64,000 bases of DNA from Pseudomonas sp. CFBP13508. Lineage in GTDB: Bacteria; Pseudomonadota; Gammaproteobacteria; Pseudomonadales; Pseudomonadaceae. Position numbers and translations under genes: made by a program. Position 1 is the stretch's first letter. Each line of letters opens with the position of its first letter. The stretch is from the NCBI RefSeq assembly GCF_005233515.1, contig NZ_QFZZ01000012.1, forward strand, positions 1 to 64,000, in the 5' to 3' direction. The notes beneath the pieces were generated by a model. That model did no database searches, had not been told where the DNA came from, and saw only the letters and a list, made by a program, of their open reading frames with translations. Below are positions 50,905 through 58,957 of this stretch, in pieces.

Positions 50905-51827
50905 CTCTGTCGTTCCAGAAATTCCCCGTACAGCCGCGCGGTATTTCCCGGCTGTTCGACCATCGGCATGTGCCCGACGTGATCCCACACATCCACTTCG
51001 AGATTGGCGATGCCTTTGCTCCACACCGGCACGCTGCTGACGTCGATCAGGCGATCCTTGCGCCCCCACAGCAACAGCGCCGGGCATTTGATCTCGGCCA
51101 GTTTCGGCTCCATCGGCGGGCTGGAGTGGAAGTCGCGGAAGATTTCTTCGAGTTCATCGCGCTGTTGCTCATAGCGCTGGGCGACGGCGTCCAGCACCAG
51201 CTTCGGCACCCACGGCGGCGACTCCATGGTCATTGCATAAAAGCGCTGAAACTCTTCGCGCGAGTTGATCAGGAACGGATTGTGCCCGCGCGCCAGATGG
51301 CGCTCCATGTCGCTCGGCTCCGGTGCGGTGACGCCGGCCGGGTCGATCAAGGCCAGCGAGGCGATCCGCTCGGGATAGGTCGCCGCCAGCCACGCAGCGA
51401 TATAGCCGCCCATGGAGTTGCCGATCACATGGACTTTCTCCACGCCGCAGACGTCGAGCAGTTGAATCATGCGTTTGGCCTGAACCGCGATGTCATAACC
51501 GCCGCCAGCCTTGAAGCCAGTCTCACCGTGGCCGGCCAGATCCGGAATGATCACCCGATACTGGCGCACGAAGTGCCGGGCGCAGCGCAGCCAGAGGTTT
51601 TTGTCGGCGCTGAAGCCGTGCAGCATCAGGATCGCGCTGGACGCCTCGTACGGCCCGCCTTGCCAGGTCGACACGGTCATCTCGGCGATCGGCACTTCGA
51701 TCTTGTGCAATTTGTACAACCTGGCCTCGCTGGCCATGGCCAGGTCGTACAGCCAATGGCCAACCGCCGGATAACTCAGCCAGCTCCAGGCCACGAAAAC
51801 CGCGAGTGCGACAAACAGCAAAAGCAT
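50901..51827 (-). CDS. Membrane-anchored alpha/beta hydrolase
   Basis: A 308-residue alpha/beta hydrolase. An N-terminal helix (residues 1-20, MLLLFVALAVFVAWSWLSY) anchors it to the inner membrane. ILMLHGFSADKNLW near 66 provides the oxyanion hole, VIGNSMGGYIAAW near 137 the Ser nucleophile, WGRKDRLIDVSS near 245 the Asp, and VGHMPMVEQP near 280 the His. It looks like a C-C bond or ester hydrolase (meta-cleavage-product or epoxide-type family). It starts 21 nt after the monooxygenase gene and its stop overlaps glcD, so it is part of that operon. It may cleave the ester made by the monooxygenase. Confidence 0.87.
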   Translation of the reverse strand: MLLLFVALAVFVAWSWLSYPAVGHWLYDLAMASEARLYKLHKIEVPIAEMTVSTWQGGPYEASSAILMLHGFSADKNLWLRCARHFVRQYRVIIPDLAGHGETGFKAGGGYDIAVQAKRMIQLLDVCGVEKVHVIGNSMGGYIAAWLAATYPERIASLALIDPAGVTAPEPSDMERHLARGHNPFLINSREEFQRFYAMTMESPPWVPKLVLDAVAQRYEQQRDELEEIFRDFHSSPPMEPKLAEIKCPALLLWGRKDRLIDVSSVPVWSKGIANLEVDVWDHVGHMPMVEQPGNTARLYGEFLERQR

Positions 51828-51848
51828 CGACGTCTTCCTTTTACGTAT

Positions 51849-53303
51849 TCAGGACAAAATATGGTCGGCCGGTTTCAGCGCCCGGGTCAGCAGGTGATAG
51901 CTGAAACTGAAGCCGGGAAACATGGCGATCACATGACCGCTCTTGCTCTGGTACCAACTGTGGCAACCACCGGACTTCCACACCGTGCGCTGCATTTCCC
52001 GGTGGATCATTGCAGTGTAGGTACGTTCTGCGTCACGGCGCACTTCGATGCTGCGCAGGCCTTTGGCCCGTACGGTGCGGATGCAGTCGAGGATGTAGTT
52101 CATCTGCGATTCGATGATGAACAGCGCCGAAGTGTGGCCAATGCCGGTGTTCGGCCCGGTGACGATAAACAGGTTGGGGAAATCCGGCAGGCTGGTGCCA
52201 AGGTAGGCGCGCGGGTATTCGGCCCAGACATCTCTGAGTTGCACCGCGTTTTTGCCGCTGACCGGGTAGGAAATTACCCCGTCGGTGGCGTCGTAACCGG
52301 TGGACCAGACGATCAGATCAACTTCGAGATGCTCGCCGCCCACGGTATTGATCCCGCTTTCGTCGATCGAAGCGATGCCGTGCTCGCGACTGTGCAACGT
52401 GACGTTGGCGCGGCTCAGCGCCGGGTAGTACGTGCTGGACACCAAAACGCGTTTGCAGCCGATGGTGAAGTCCGGGGTGAGTTTCTGCCGCAGCAGCGGG
52501 TCTGGAACCTGACGCTTGAGGAACCGCAGCGCATGTCGCTGGACCAGATGAATCGCCGGTTTCGAGTATTTGAAAGCGATCACCCGGGTTTCGAATTGCC
52601 AGTAGATCAGCCAGCGCAGCAGTTTGTATGCCGGTTTCAGGCCAAGCAGCCAGCGCTGGAAATGGCCGAATTTGCGATCGGCACGCGGCAGCACCCAATG
52701 CGGCGTGCGTTGGAACACATGCAGCTGTTCGACTTGTGGCGCAATCGCCGGGATCACCTGCGCGGCGCTGGCACCACTGCCGACGATCGCCACGCGTTTA
52801 CCGCGATAGTCGTAGCTGTGATCCCAGTTATTTGTATGAAAAGTCTTGCCTTGAAAGCGATCCATCCCGGGAAAGTGCGGGATGACCGGCTGACTCAACG
52901 GCCCGGAAGCGTTGATCAAAAACTGCGTGTGAAAGATGGCTTTGGCGCGGGTGTGCACCGTCCAGTATTTTTCCGCTTCGTCCCATTCGACGCGCTCGAC
53001 ATCGGCCCCCAGTTCCACGCGCTCGCGCAAACCGAACTGCTCGATTACCTGTTCGGTGTAGCGCTGCAGTTCTGCCTGTTCGGCAAACATCTGCGACCAG
53101 CGGTAGGGCGCGAATGACAGCGAATACAGCGGCGACGGCACGTCTACCGCTGCGCCGGGGTAGGTGTTCTGGCACCAGGTGCCGCCGAAGAAGTCGCGTC
53201 TTTCCAGAATGCGAAAATCGTCGATCCCGGCCTTGAGCAGGTTGACCGCCGCGCACTGGCCGCCGAAACCGCTGCCGATGATCAACACAGCGTAGGTATG
53301 CAT
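51849..53303 (-). CDS. Flavin-dependent Baeyer-Villiger-type monooxygenase
   Basis: A 484-residue flavoprotein monooxygenase. The first Rossmann motif is IGSGFGGQCAA near residue 8 (FAD), and the BVMO fingerprint FxGxxxHxxxW(D) is seen as FQGKTFHTNNWDH near 150. The second Rossmann motif is VAIVGSGASAAQ near 170 (NADPH). ATG-Y-D at 308 (STGYDAT) is the usual C-terminal flavin-monooxygenase sequence. It inserts oxygen next to a carbonyl (ketone to ester or lactone) or oxygenates an amine or sulfide. It is the first gene of the BVMO-hydrolase-GlcDEF-HglS operon; the natural ketone is unknown. Confidence 0.9.
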   Translation of the reverse strand: MHTYAVLIIGSGFGGQCAAVNLLKAGIDDFRILERRDFFGGTWCQNTYPGAAVDVPSPLYSLSFAPYRWSQMFAEQAELQRYTEQVIEQFGLRERVELGADVERVEWDEAEKYWTVHTRAKAIFHTQFLINASGPLSQPVIPHFPGMDRFQGKTFHTNNWDHSYDYRGKRVAIVGSGASAAQVIPAIAPQVEQLHVFQRTPHWVLPRADRKFGHFQRWLLGLKPAYKLLRWLIYWQFETRVIAFKYSKPAIHLVQRHALRFLKRQVPDPLLRQKLTPDFTIGCKRVLVSSTYYPALSRANVTLHSREHGIASIDESGINTVGGEHLEVDLIVWSTGYDATDGVISYPVSGKNAVQLRDVWAEYPRAYLGTSLPDFPNLFIVTGPNTGIGHTSALFIIESQMNYILDCIRTVRAKGLRSIEVRRDAERTYTAMIHREMQRTVWKSGGCHSWYQSKSGHVIAMFPGFSFSYHLLTRALKPADHILS

Positions 53304-53493
53304 GTGCCCCCTTTTTTATAGTTGTTTTTCCATTTCCCCTGTTTCATTTATAGCCAACTCCTGGCCATGTGTGCGGCGCTGATGGCGCTCTATTCAGGCC
53401 GCTGGCCGGTGATGGCTATTTAACCGTGCCCTGATAGACTCCGAACACATCCGTGTCGGGGTGTAACCATCGCATCGCGCGGTCGAGGCCCTT

Positions 53494-54567
53494 ATGGGAA
53501 ATACGCGGGGAAAGGGACTTTCACTGGCCAGGAGGCTGTACAGGTCGCGGGTGTTCGGGCTGCTGCTCGGGCTGATGTGTGTCAGCGTGGCGATGCATGC
53601 GCTCGATCCGCCGCTGTGGGTGTGGGGTTTGATGCTGTTCAACGGCCTGGTCTGGCCGCATCTGGCCTTTCAATGGGCGCGCCGTGCGAGCGTGCCGTTT
53701 CGCGCCGAACACCGCAACTTGCTGATCGATGCGTTCATGGGCGGCTTCTGGGTCGCTGCCATGCAGTTCAATCCGCTGCCCAGCGCAACCACGATTTCGA
53801 TGATGGCAATGAACAACGTCGCCATTGGCGGTGGGCGTTTTTTGCTCGCCGGGTCGGCGGCGCAGCTATTGGGCATCGGCGTGGGGCTGGTGGTGTTTGC
53901 GCCGGCGTTCATTCCGCCAACAACGCCGCTGCAGCTGTACGCCTGTTTGCCGTTGCTGTTGCTGTATCCGCTGGCGCTGGGCTGGATCTGCTTTCGTCAG
54001 GCCTCGACCCTCGGTCGGCACAAGCGCGAGCTGTTGGCGCTGAGTCGCACCGACAGCCTGACCGGCCTGCTCAATCACGGCGCATGGAAGGATCAACTGA
54101 ACCTCGCGTTCCAGCGCTGCAAACGCCAGCAGCAGGGCGCGGCGATTGCCTTGATCGATATCGACCATTTCAAAGCGATCAATGACACCTATGGCCACGT
54201 CGCTGGCGATATCGTCCTGCGCCAGTTGAGCAAACTGCTCAAACACAATCTGCTCGCTACGGACGTGGCCGGGCGCTATGGCGGGGATGAGTTCTGCGTG
54301 ATCCTGCCGGAACTGCCGCTGTTCAACGCAGCTCAGGCGATGGAGGCCTTGCGCGAGCGTTTCGCCGTGATGGGCTATGAGCAGAACCCTGCGCTGAAGG
54401 TCAGTCTGAGCATTGGCCTGGCCGCCTACGACCCGAGCCATGCCGATGCCACGCGTTGGCTGGATGAAGCCGACCAGGCGTTGTACGAAGCCAAGGCGAG
54501 TGGGCGCAACCGGGTGATCTGCAACAGCGACAACAAACCGAGGCAGGCGCTGCTGGATTCGGTTTGA
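53494..54567 (+). CDS. MASE2-GGDEF diguanylate cyclase
   Basis: A 357-residue protein. Residues 10-175 hold about four to six helices of the MASE2 sensor type (LARRLYRSRVFGLLLG at the start and LYPLALGWICF near 155), as in AdrA-like cyclases. The GGDEF domain begins near 190 (LSRTDSLTGLLNHGAW), with metal Asp in LIDIDHFKAIND near 221 and an intact GGDEF at 263-267 (RYGGDEF). The RxxD inhibitory site is expected at 254-257 and is LATD, lacking the Arg. It should make c-di-GMP without product inhibition. The ATG is at 53494. C-di-GMP may feed polysaccharide production and biofilm formation. Confidence 0.92.
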   Translation: MGNTRGKGLSLARRLYRSRVFGLLLGLMCVSVAMHALDPPLWVWGLMLFNGLVWPHLAFQWARRASVPFRAEHRNLLIDAFMGGFWVAAMQFNPLPSATTISMMAMNNVAIGGGRFLLAGSAAQLLGIGVGLVVFAPAFIPPTTPLQLYACLPLLLLYPLALGWICFRQASTLGRHKRELLALSRTDSLTGLLNHGAWKDQLNLAFQRCKRQQQGAAIALIDIDHFKAINDTYGHVAGDIVLRQLSKLLKHNLLATDVAGRYGGDEFCVILPELPLFNAAQAMEALRERFAVMGYEQNPALKVSLSIGLAAYDPSHADATRWLDEADQALYEAKASGRNRVICNSDNKPRQALLDSV

Positions 54568-54587
54568 CGAGTGATCGGAGATCCCAT

Positions 54588-54702
54588 GTAGGAGCTGCCG
54601 AAGGCTGCGATCTTTTGGGACGCTCTGCGTCCCGGCCTGCATTCCTTTGCTGCGCGTGGGAACGATCAAAATCAAAAGATCGCAGCCTTCGGCAGCTCCT
54701 AC
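54588..54702. repeat. Composite hairpin: GTAGGAGCTGCCGAAGG family with an inserted spacer
   Basis: Inverted arms at 54588-54617 and 54673-54702 enclose about 55 nt containing GGGACGCTCTGCGTCCC, itself a palindrome of the kind seen widely in Pseudomonas intergenic DNA. It lies between the diguanylate cyclase and the carboxypeptidase genes, which share direction. Confidence 0.8.
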
Positions 54703-54804
54703 AGTTTGTTCGGTGTCAGTCGGGCAAGTGTCGCATCCGCTATAGAGCCTCGCGCCGATGTCGGTTACGGTTGAAGTCCCCCGACACGAAACAAGGACTG
54801 CTTC

Positions 54805-56040
54805 ATGACGTTCTCATTTCCCCGCTCACTGCTGGCTGCCAGCCTCGGTCTGTCCCTCGCATTCTCGGCCGCAAACGCCGCCGAACCACATAAACAAGTG
54901 CTCGCCGATGCCGAGCAGTATCAGCCCGAAGCCCTGAAGTTACTGGAACGGCTGGTCAATATCGACTCCGGTTCCGGTTATGAACCGGGCCTGAAACAGG
55001 TCAGCGAGATCGCCATCGATGAGCTGAAAAAACTCGGCGCAACTATCGAACTGGTGCCGAACACCCCGGAAAAATCCAACCACGTGCTGGCCACGCTCAA
55101 AGGCACCGGCAAGGCGAAGATCCTGCTGATGGCGCACATGGACACGGTGTTCAAGGAAGGCTCGGCGGCCGAACGGCCATTCCATATCAAGGACGGCCGT
55201 GCCTACGGGCCGGGGGTGATGGACGACAAGGGCGGCATCGTCGCCGGCATCTACGCGCTTAAAGTGCTGAAGAACCTCGACTTCAAAGACTACGCGCAGA
55301 TCACTTTCCTGCTCGACGCCAGCGAAGAAACCGGCTCGGATGTCGCCACCGACCTGATCAAGAAAACCGCCAAACAGCACGACGTCACCCTCAACCTCGA
55401 ACCGGGCCGTCCGGCCGATGGTCTGGTAGTGTGGCGCAAGGGCAGTGCGACGGCGCTGGTTGAAGTCAAAGGCAAAGCCGCCCACGCTGGCGTTGCGCCG
55501 GAATTGGGCCGCAATGCAGCGATGGAAGCGGCGCACCAGATTCTCCAGCTGGGCAAACTCGGCGATGAGGCGAAGAAAACCACCATCAACTTCACCGTGC
55601 TCAAGGCCGGCGATCGCACCAACGTGATTCCGGATCAGGCCACGGCCAAGGCGGATGTGCGTGCGGCAGTGCCGGAGGAATTTGATCGCATCGAGAAGGA
55701 TCTGGCGCGGGTCTCGCAGGACAAGTTGATTGCCGATACCGAAGTGAAAACGTCCTTGCAGCGCGGTTTACCGCCGATGCCACAAACGGCCGAGTCGGAT
55801 CGGCTGATGGCCATGGCCCAGGGAATTTACGGCGAAATTGGCCGCAAGCTGACCGAGGAGGGCAGTGGTGGCGCGGCGGATGCCAGTCTGTCCGCAGGCG
55901 TTGGCACGCCGACGCTGGATGGCTTCGGGATCGTCGGCGGCAATATTCACACGCCTGAGGAATACGCCGAAGTGGCGAGCGTGGCGCCGCGGATCTATTT
56001 GTTGTCGCGGATGATAATGGAGTTGGCGAAGCCGCGGTGA
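54805..56040 (+). CDS. M20 family glutamate carboxypeptidase (CPG2-like)
   Basis: A 411-residue metallopeptidase close in length to Pseudomonas carboxypeptidase G2. Residues 1-24 form a signal peptide (SLGLSLAFSAANA end), so it is periplasmic. Zn motifs are LLMAHMDTVF near 110 (His), GPGVMDDKGGI near 139 (bridging Asp), DASEETGS near 173 (catalytic Glu and Zn Glu), LEPGRP near 198 and GGNIHTPEEY near 378 (His). The dimerisation domain lies in the middle (about 210-320). It releases C-terminal glutamate from folate-type or gamma-glutamyl compounds. The ATG at 54805 follows AAGGACTGCTTC. Confidence 0.92.
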   Translation: MTFSFPRSLLAASLGLSLAFSAANAAEPHKQVLADAEQYQPEALKLLERLVNIDSGSGYEPGLKQVSEIAIDELKKLGATIELVPNTPEKSNHVLATLKGTGKAKILLMAHMDTVFKEGSAAERPFHIKDGRAYGPGVMDDKGGIVAGIYALKVLKNLDFKDYAQITFLLDASEETGSDVATDLIKKTAKQHDVTLNLEPGRPADGLVVWRKGSATALVEVKGKAAHAGVAPELGRNAAMEAAHQILQLGKLGDEAKKTTINFTVLKAGDRTNVIPDQATAKADVRAAVPEEFDRIEKDLARVSQDKLIADTEVKTSLQRGLPPMPQTAESDRLMAMAQGIYGEIGRKLTEEGSGGAADASLSAGVGTPTLDGFGIVGGNIHTPEEYAEVASVAPRIYLLSRMIMELAKPR

Positions 56041-56087
56041 TGGGGTTTGCGGTGTGACGAGGCCGGGCGGAGTGCCAGAGAAATCGG

Positions 56088-56276
56088 CCCCTCACCCTAA
56101 CCCTCTCCCGGAGGGAGAGGGGACTGACCGCGTTGTTTGTGGTCCATGTGGCAACCGCCAGATCAAGTTGAATTCAAATTCGCATTCAACGCGATCTCTC
56201 ACGTCGGCGTAGATCCAGAGCATCCCCCAATCAGTCCCCTCTCCCTCTGGGAGAGGGCTAGGGTGAGGGGCTTTTG
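56088..56276. repeat. MITE-like element (CCCTCACCCTA family), copy 4
   Basis: A 189-bp element with inverted outer arms (CCCTCACCCTAACCCTCTCC at the left and AGAGGGCTAGGGTGAGGGGC at the right). Its core shares GCATTCAACG, CACGTCGGCGTA and CAGTCCCCTCTCCCTC with copies at 33474-33768. The left arm resembles an inverted right end, so the copy may be a hybrid or palindromic form. The rest of the 401-bp gap to 56441 has no gene; a promoter for the next small gene should lie near 56330-56400. Confidence 0.8.
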
Positions 56277-56441
56277 TGGGAAGTGTGGAAGTCGAGGACG
56301 GCGCACAAAAAATACCGAAAAGTCCGACAGAAGCTCTGGTTGCGGCCGTTGGGCGCGACTTTTATAGTCTCCGTTCGCAGATAACTCTGCGACGATCTTG
56401 GCCGGTCGAATTCAGAACCTGACCTTTCTGGAGTGAACTCT

Positions 56442-56744
56442 ATGACCGACCAAGTAATGTCGCACTACCTCCCCATCGACACCTACGACGCCGAATCGCC
56501 GGTGCTCTTCATCAATACTCACACTGAACTCAGCGACATGGCCGCCTGTGCGATGAACCGGTTTGTGGTCGTGCGTGATCTGGCCGACACCTTTGCCAGC
56601 CTTAACCTCAAGGGCATTTCCGATTGTGATCTGACGCAGGTGACCAGCGCGGTTCATCTGCTGATGCGCGAGGGCTGTGCGATTCTGAATGTGATTCAGG
56701 CGCGGGCGGCGCAGCGGGAAGAGGCTTACAAGACGCCGGTTTAG
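56442..56744 (+). CDS. Small hypothetical protein (DUF3077/DUF6124-like plan)
   Basis: A 100-residue protein starting at ATG 56442, with GGAG 8 nt upstream; an ORF extension of three codons to a GTG has no support. It is mainly helical after residue 25 (DMAACAMNRFVVVRDLADTFASL), and its length and layout resemble small Pseudomonas-specific families such as DUF3077 and DUF6124, though I am not certain of either. It is a single gene between two repeats. Function unknown. Confidence 0.65.
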   Translation: MTDQVMSHYLPIDTYDAESPVLFINTHTELSDMAACAMNRFVVVRDLADTFASLNLKGISDCDLTQVTSAVHLLMREGCAILNVIQARAAQREEAYKTPV

Positions 56745-56763
56745 CGGTGTCGCGGCTGTCGCT

Positions 56764-56827
56764 TTCGCGAGCAGGCTCGCTCCCACAGGGGAGCGCATTT
56801 CAACTGTGGGAGCGAGCCTGCTCGCGA
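56764..56827. repeat. REPIN (REP doublet)
   Basis: Inverted REP arms with spacer AGGGGAGCGCATTTCAACT, between the convergent small hypothetical gene and the oxaloacetate decarboxylase gene, 22 nt after the latter's stop codon. Confidence 0.9.
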
Positions 56828-56849
56828 AGGGGCCGGTACAGCGTATGCA

Positions 56850-57719
56850 TCACTCCTTGACGCTCATGTATTCCTTGGCCCAGAGAATGTATTCCTCCGG
56901 CTGGGTGTAGGTGTGGGTCAATTCGGTCGCGCTCAAATCGGCGGCCTGGGTGAAGATCTGCCGCTGTTCACGCAGGCTGTCGTAGGTGGCCTTGATCGCG
57001 GCGAAGTAGGCGCCGTGGCCGTCGATGGTCACACGCACGCCCAGTTCGGCGAGGCGTTTGTCGTCGCGCAGGGCCGGGTTGCCGTAGGTGACCAGCATCA
57101 GCGGCACGGTCAGGTGCTCGGCGATCTGTTCCAGTTGATCGAAGTCCTGCACGCCGACCATGCAGATACCGTCAGCGCCCGCCGCTTGATATTGGCGGGT
57201 GCGGCTGATGATTTCCTGGTTCGGCAGAATGCCGGCATTGGTGCGGGCGATGATGGCCATTTCCGTGTCGACCCGGGCTTCCAGCGCCGCGCGGATCTTG
57301 CCGACGCCTTCGGCCACGGTGATCAGGTCGGTGGATTTGCGCCCGAATTGCGCGGGCAGCAGGGTATCTTCGATGGTCAGTGCAGCGACGCCGGCGCGTT
57401 CCAGTTCGACGATGGTGCGCATCACGTTGAGGGCATTGCCGTAGCCGTGGTCGGCGTCTGCGATCACTGGCAATTGGGCGACGCGACCGATGCGCGTGGC
57501 CTGTTCGGCGAATTCGCTGAGGGTGATCAGGGCGAAGTCCGGTGCGCCGAGCACCTGCAGCGAGGCCACGGAACCGCCGAGGATACCTACTTCAAAACCC
57601 AGGTCAGCGGCGATGCGGGCGGACATCGGGTCGAACACCGAAGCCGTGTGGTAGCAGGTGTCGGAGGCCAGCAACTGACGGAAATTGCGGCGCAAATCTT
57701 GATGGGAAAGCCTGGTCAT
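56850..57719 (-). CDS. Oxaloacetate decarboxylase (PA4872-like, isocitrate-lyase/PEP-mutase superfamily)
   Basis: A 289-residue enzyme close in length and sequence to PA4872. The superfamily barrel shows DPMSARIAADLGFEVGILGGSVASL near residue 30, LPVIADADHGYGNALNVMRTI near 82 (metal Asp), LTIEDTLLPAQFG near 115 and IIARTNAG near 158. It decarboxylates oxaloacetate to pyruvate. The ATG at 57719 follows GGTGGAACTCGT; an open frame further upstream is unsupported. It is separated from the AruG-like gene by 154 bp, so co-transcription is uncertain. Confidence 0.9.
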   Translation of the reverse strand: MTRLSHQDLRRNFRQLLASDTCYHTASVFDPMSARIAADLGFEVGILGGSVASLQVLGAPDFALITLSEFAEQATRIGRVAQLPVIADADHGYGNALNVMRTIVELERAGVAALTIEDTLLPAQFGRKSTDLITVAEGVGKIRAALEARVDTEMAIIARTNAGILPNQEIISRTRQYQAAGADGICMVGVQDFDQLEQIAEHLTVPLMLVTYGNPALRDDKRLAELGVRVTIDGHGAYFAAIKATYDSLREQRQIFTQAADLSATELTHTYTQPEEYILWAKEYMSVKE

Positions 57720-57764
57720 ACGAGTTCCACCAATACATAAGGAATGGAAAGGCTTGAGCAAAGG

Positions 57765-57770
57765 TGTCAA
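57765..57770 (-). promoter_or_regulatory. Consensus -35 hexamer before the decarboxylase gene
   Basis: The minus strand of 57765-57770 reads TTGACA exactly, 46 nt before the decarboxylase ATG. The -10 at proper spacing is poor (CCATTC-like), so the promoter is tentative. If real, the gene has its own promoter as well as read-through. Confidence 0.3.
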
Positions 57771-57873
57771 CGCCGAAGAATGAAAAGGCTATCACGCGAA
57801 TGGGTCAAGAATCATGACGAATTTGCGCGGCAGGACTGGCGGCTGAAAGGTTTAATCTCCCGTGCCGGAAATA

Positions 57874-58908
57874 TCAGGCCGCCACGGCATGTTGCTGTTG
57901 ATGGGGCAGGAGCACCGCGCGCACCGAATTGCCCGGCTGCAATTGCAGGCGTTTGGCGGTGAGTCGGTCGACCACCAGGCTGTTGCCCACCAGTCGACCG
58001 CGGGCCACGGTGATGCGGCAGTTTTCCAGGCGGCGGTTGTGAATCAGCCACAGCGGTGCCTGCTCATCCGGGGTGCCGAGGCTCAGGGTCAGTTCGAGGC
58101 TGTCGCGTACCGTGCGGATGCTGCGGATCGGCGCTTCGATGACCGGGCCACCGTCGAAAATGTCGATATAGCCTTTGTGCGTGAAACCCTCGGCTTGAAG
58201 AATCTTCAACGCCGGCTGGGTGTTCGGGTGAGTCTGGCCGATCGCCGCCTGCGCCTGTTCGGTGAGCAGGCAGGTGTACAGCGGCTGGCGCGGCATCAGC
58301 TCGGCGATAAAGGCTTTGTTGCCCAGGCCGGACAAGTGATCGGCGTGGGTGAAATCCATCTGGAAAAAGTGCCGGCCGAGGCTGTCCCAGAACGGCGAGC
58401 AACCGTTTTCATCGGCACTGCCGCGCAGTTCGGCGATCATCTTCTCGCCAAACAGATGCGGGAATTCGGCGACGAACAACAGACGACCCAGCGACAACAG
58501 GCGGCCATTGCTGCCGCTGCGCTGGTCATGGCGCAGGAACAGCGAGCACAGCTCCGATTGGCCGGTCAGTTCGTTGTTGAGGAACAACGTCGGAATCTGT
58601 CGTTGAATGCCCAGGTCCGGTGCCGAACTGACAGTCACCCCGAGCCGGTAGTTGTACCAGGGCTCGCGCAAGCCAACGGCGCCGGCCATCGCGCTGACAC
58701 CGACCACGCGCTGCTCATCATCCTCGAGTACGAACAGGTAATCGGCATCGGCGCGTTCCACCTGTTCGGCGAATGCGCGCTGTGCCCAACGCACTCGATG
58801 TGCGAGGCGGTCCTCGTTGGCAGGAAGGGTGGTGAAACCTGGCCCTGCCTGTTCGACGAGGGTCATCAACGCAGGCAGATCACTGACTTTTACCGGACGG
58901 ACAATCAT
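57874..58908 (-). CDS. AruG-like arginine/ornithine N-succinyltransferase beta subunit
   Basis: A 344-residue protein of the AstA family (beta subunit, AruG-like): MIVRPVKVSDLPALMTLVEQAGPGFTTLP at the start, GRLLFVAEFPHLFGEKMIAELRG near 180, SPFWDSLGRHFFQMDF near 208, LGNKAFIAELMPRQPLYTCLL near 235 and HKGYIDIFDGGPVIEA near 270. AstA succinylates the alpha-amino group of arginine or ornithine from succinyl-CoA. It lies 49 nt after the AruF-like gene. The rest of the aru operon (aruC, aruD, aruB, aruE) is absent here. Confidence 0.9.
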   Translation of the reverse strand: MIVRPVKVSDLPALMTLVEQAGPGFTTLPANEDRLAHRVRWAQRAFAEQVERADADYLFVLEDDEQRVVGVSAMAGAVGLREPWYNYRLGVTVSSAPDLGIQRQIPTLFLNNELTGQSELCSLFLRHDQRSGSNGRLLSLGRLLFVAEFPHLFGEKMIAELRGSADENGCSPFWDSLGRHFFQMDFTHADHLSGLGNKAFIAELMPRQPLYTCLLTEQAQAAIGQTHPNTQPALKILQAEGFTHKGYIDIFDGGPVIEAPIRSIRTVRDSLELTLSLGTPDEQAPLWLIHNRRLENCRITVARGRLVGNSLVVDRLTAKRLQLQPGNSVRAVLLPHQQQHAVAA

Positions 58909-58957
58909 GCTCCAACTCCTTTGGCGTACCGATTCAGGCGCGGATGGCTAACGCGGC

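Noticed and set aside
50970..53117. A 715-codon open frame on the plus strand
   Set aside because: It is antisense to the alpha/beta hydrolase and monooxygenase genes, both of which have clear catalytic motifs. It has no start site or family signature.
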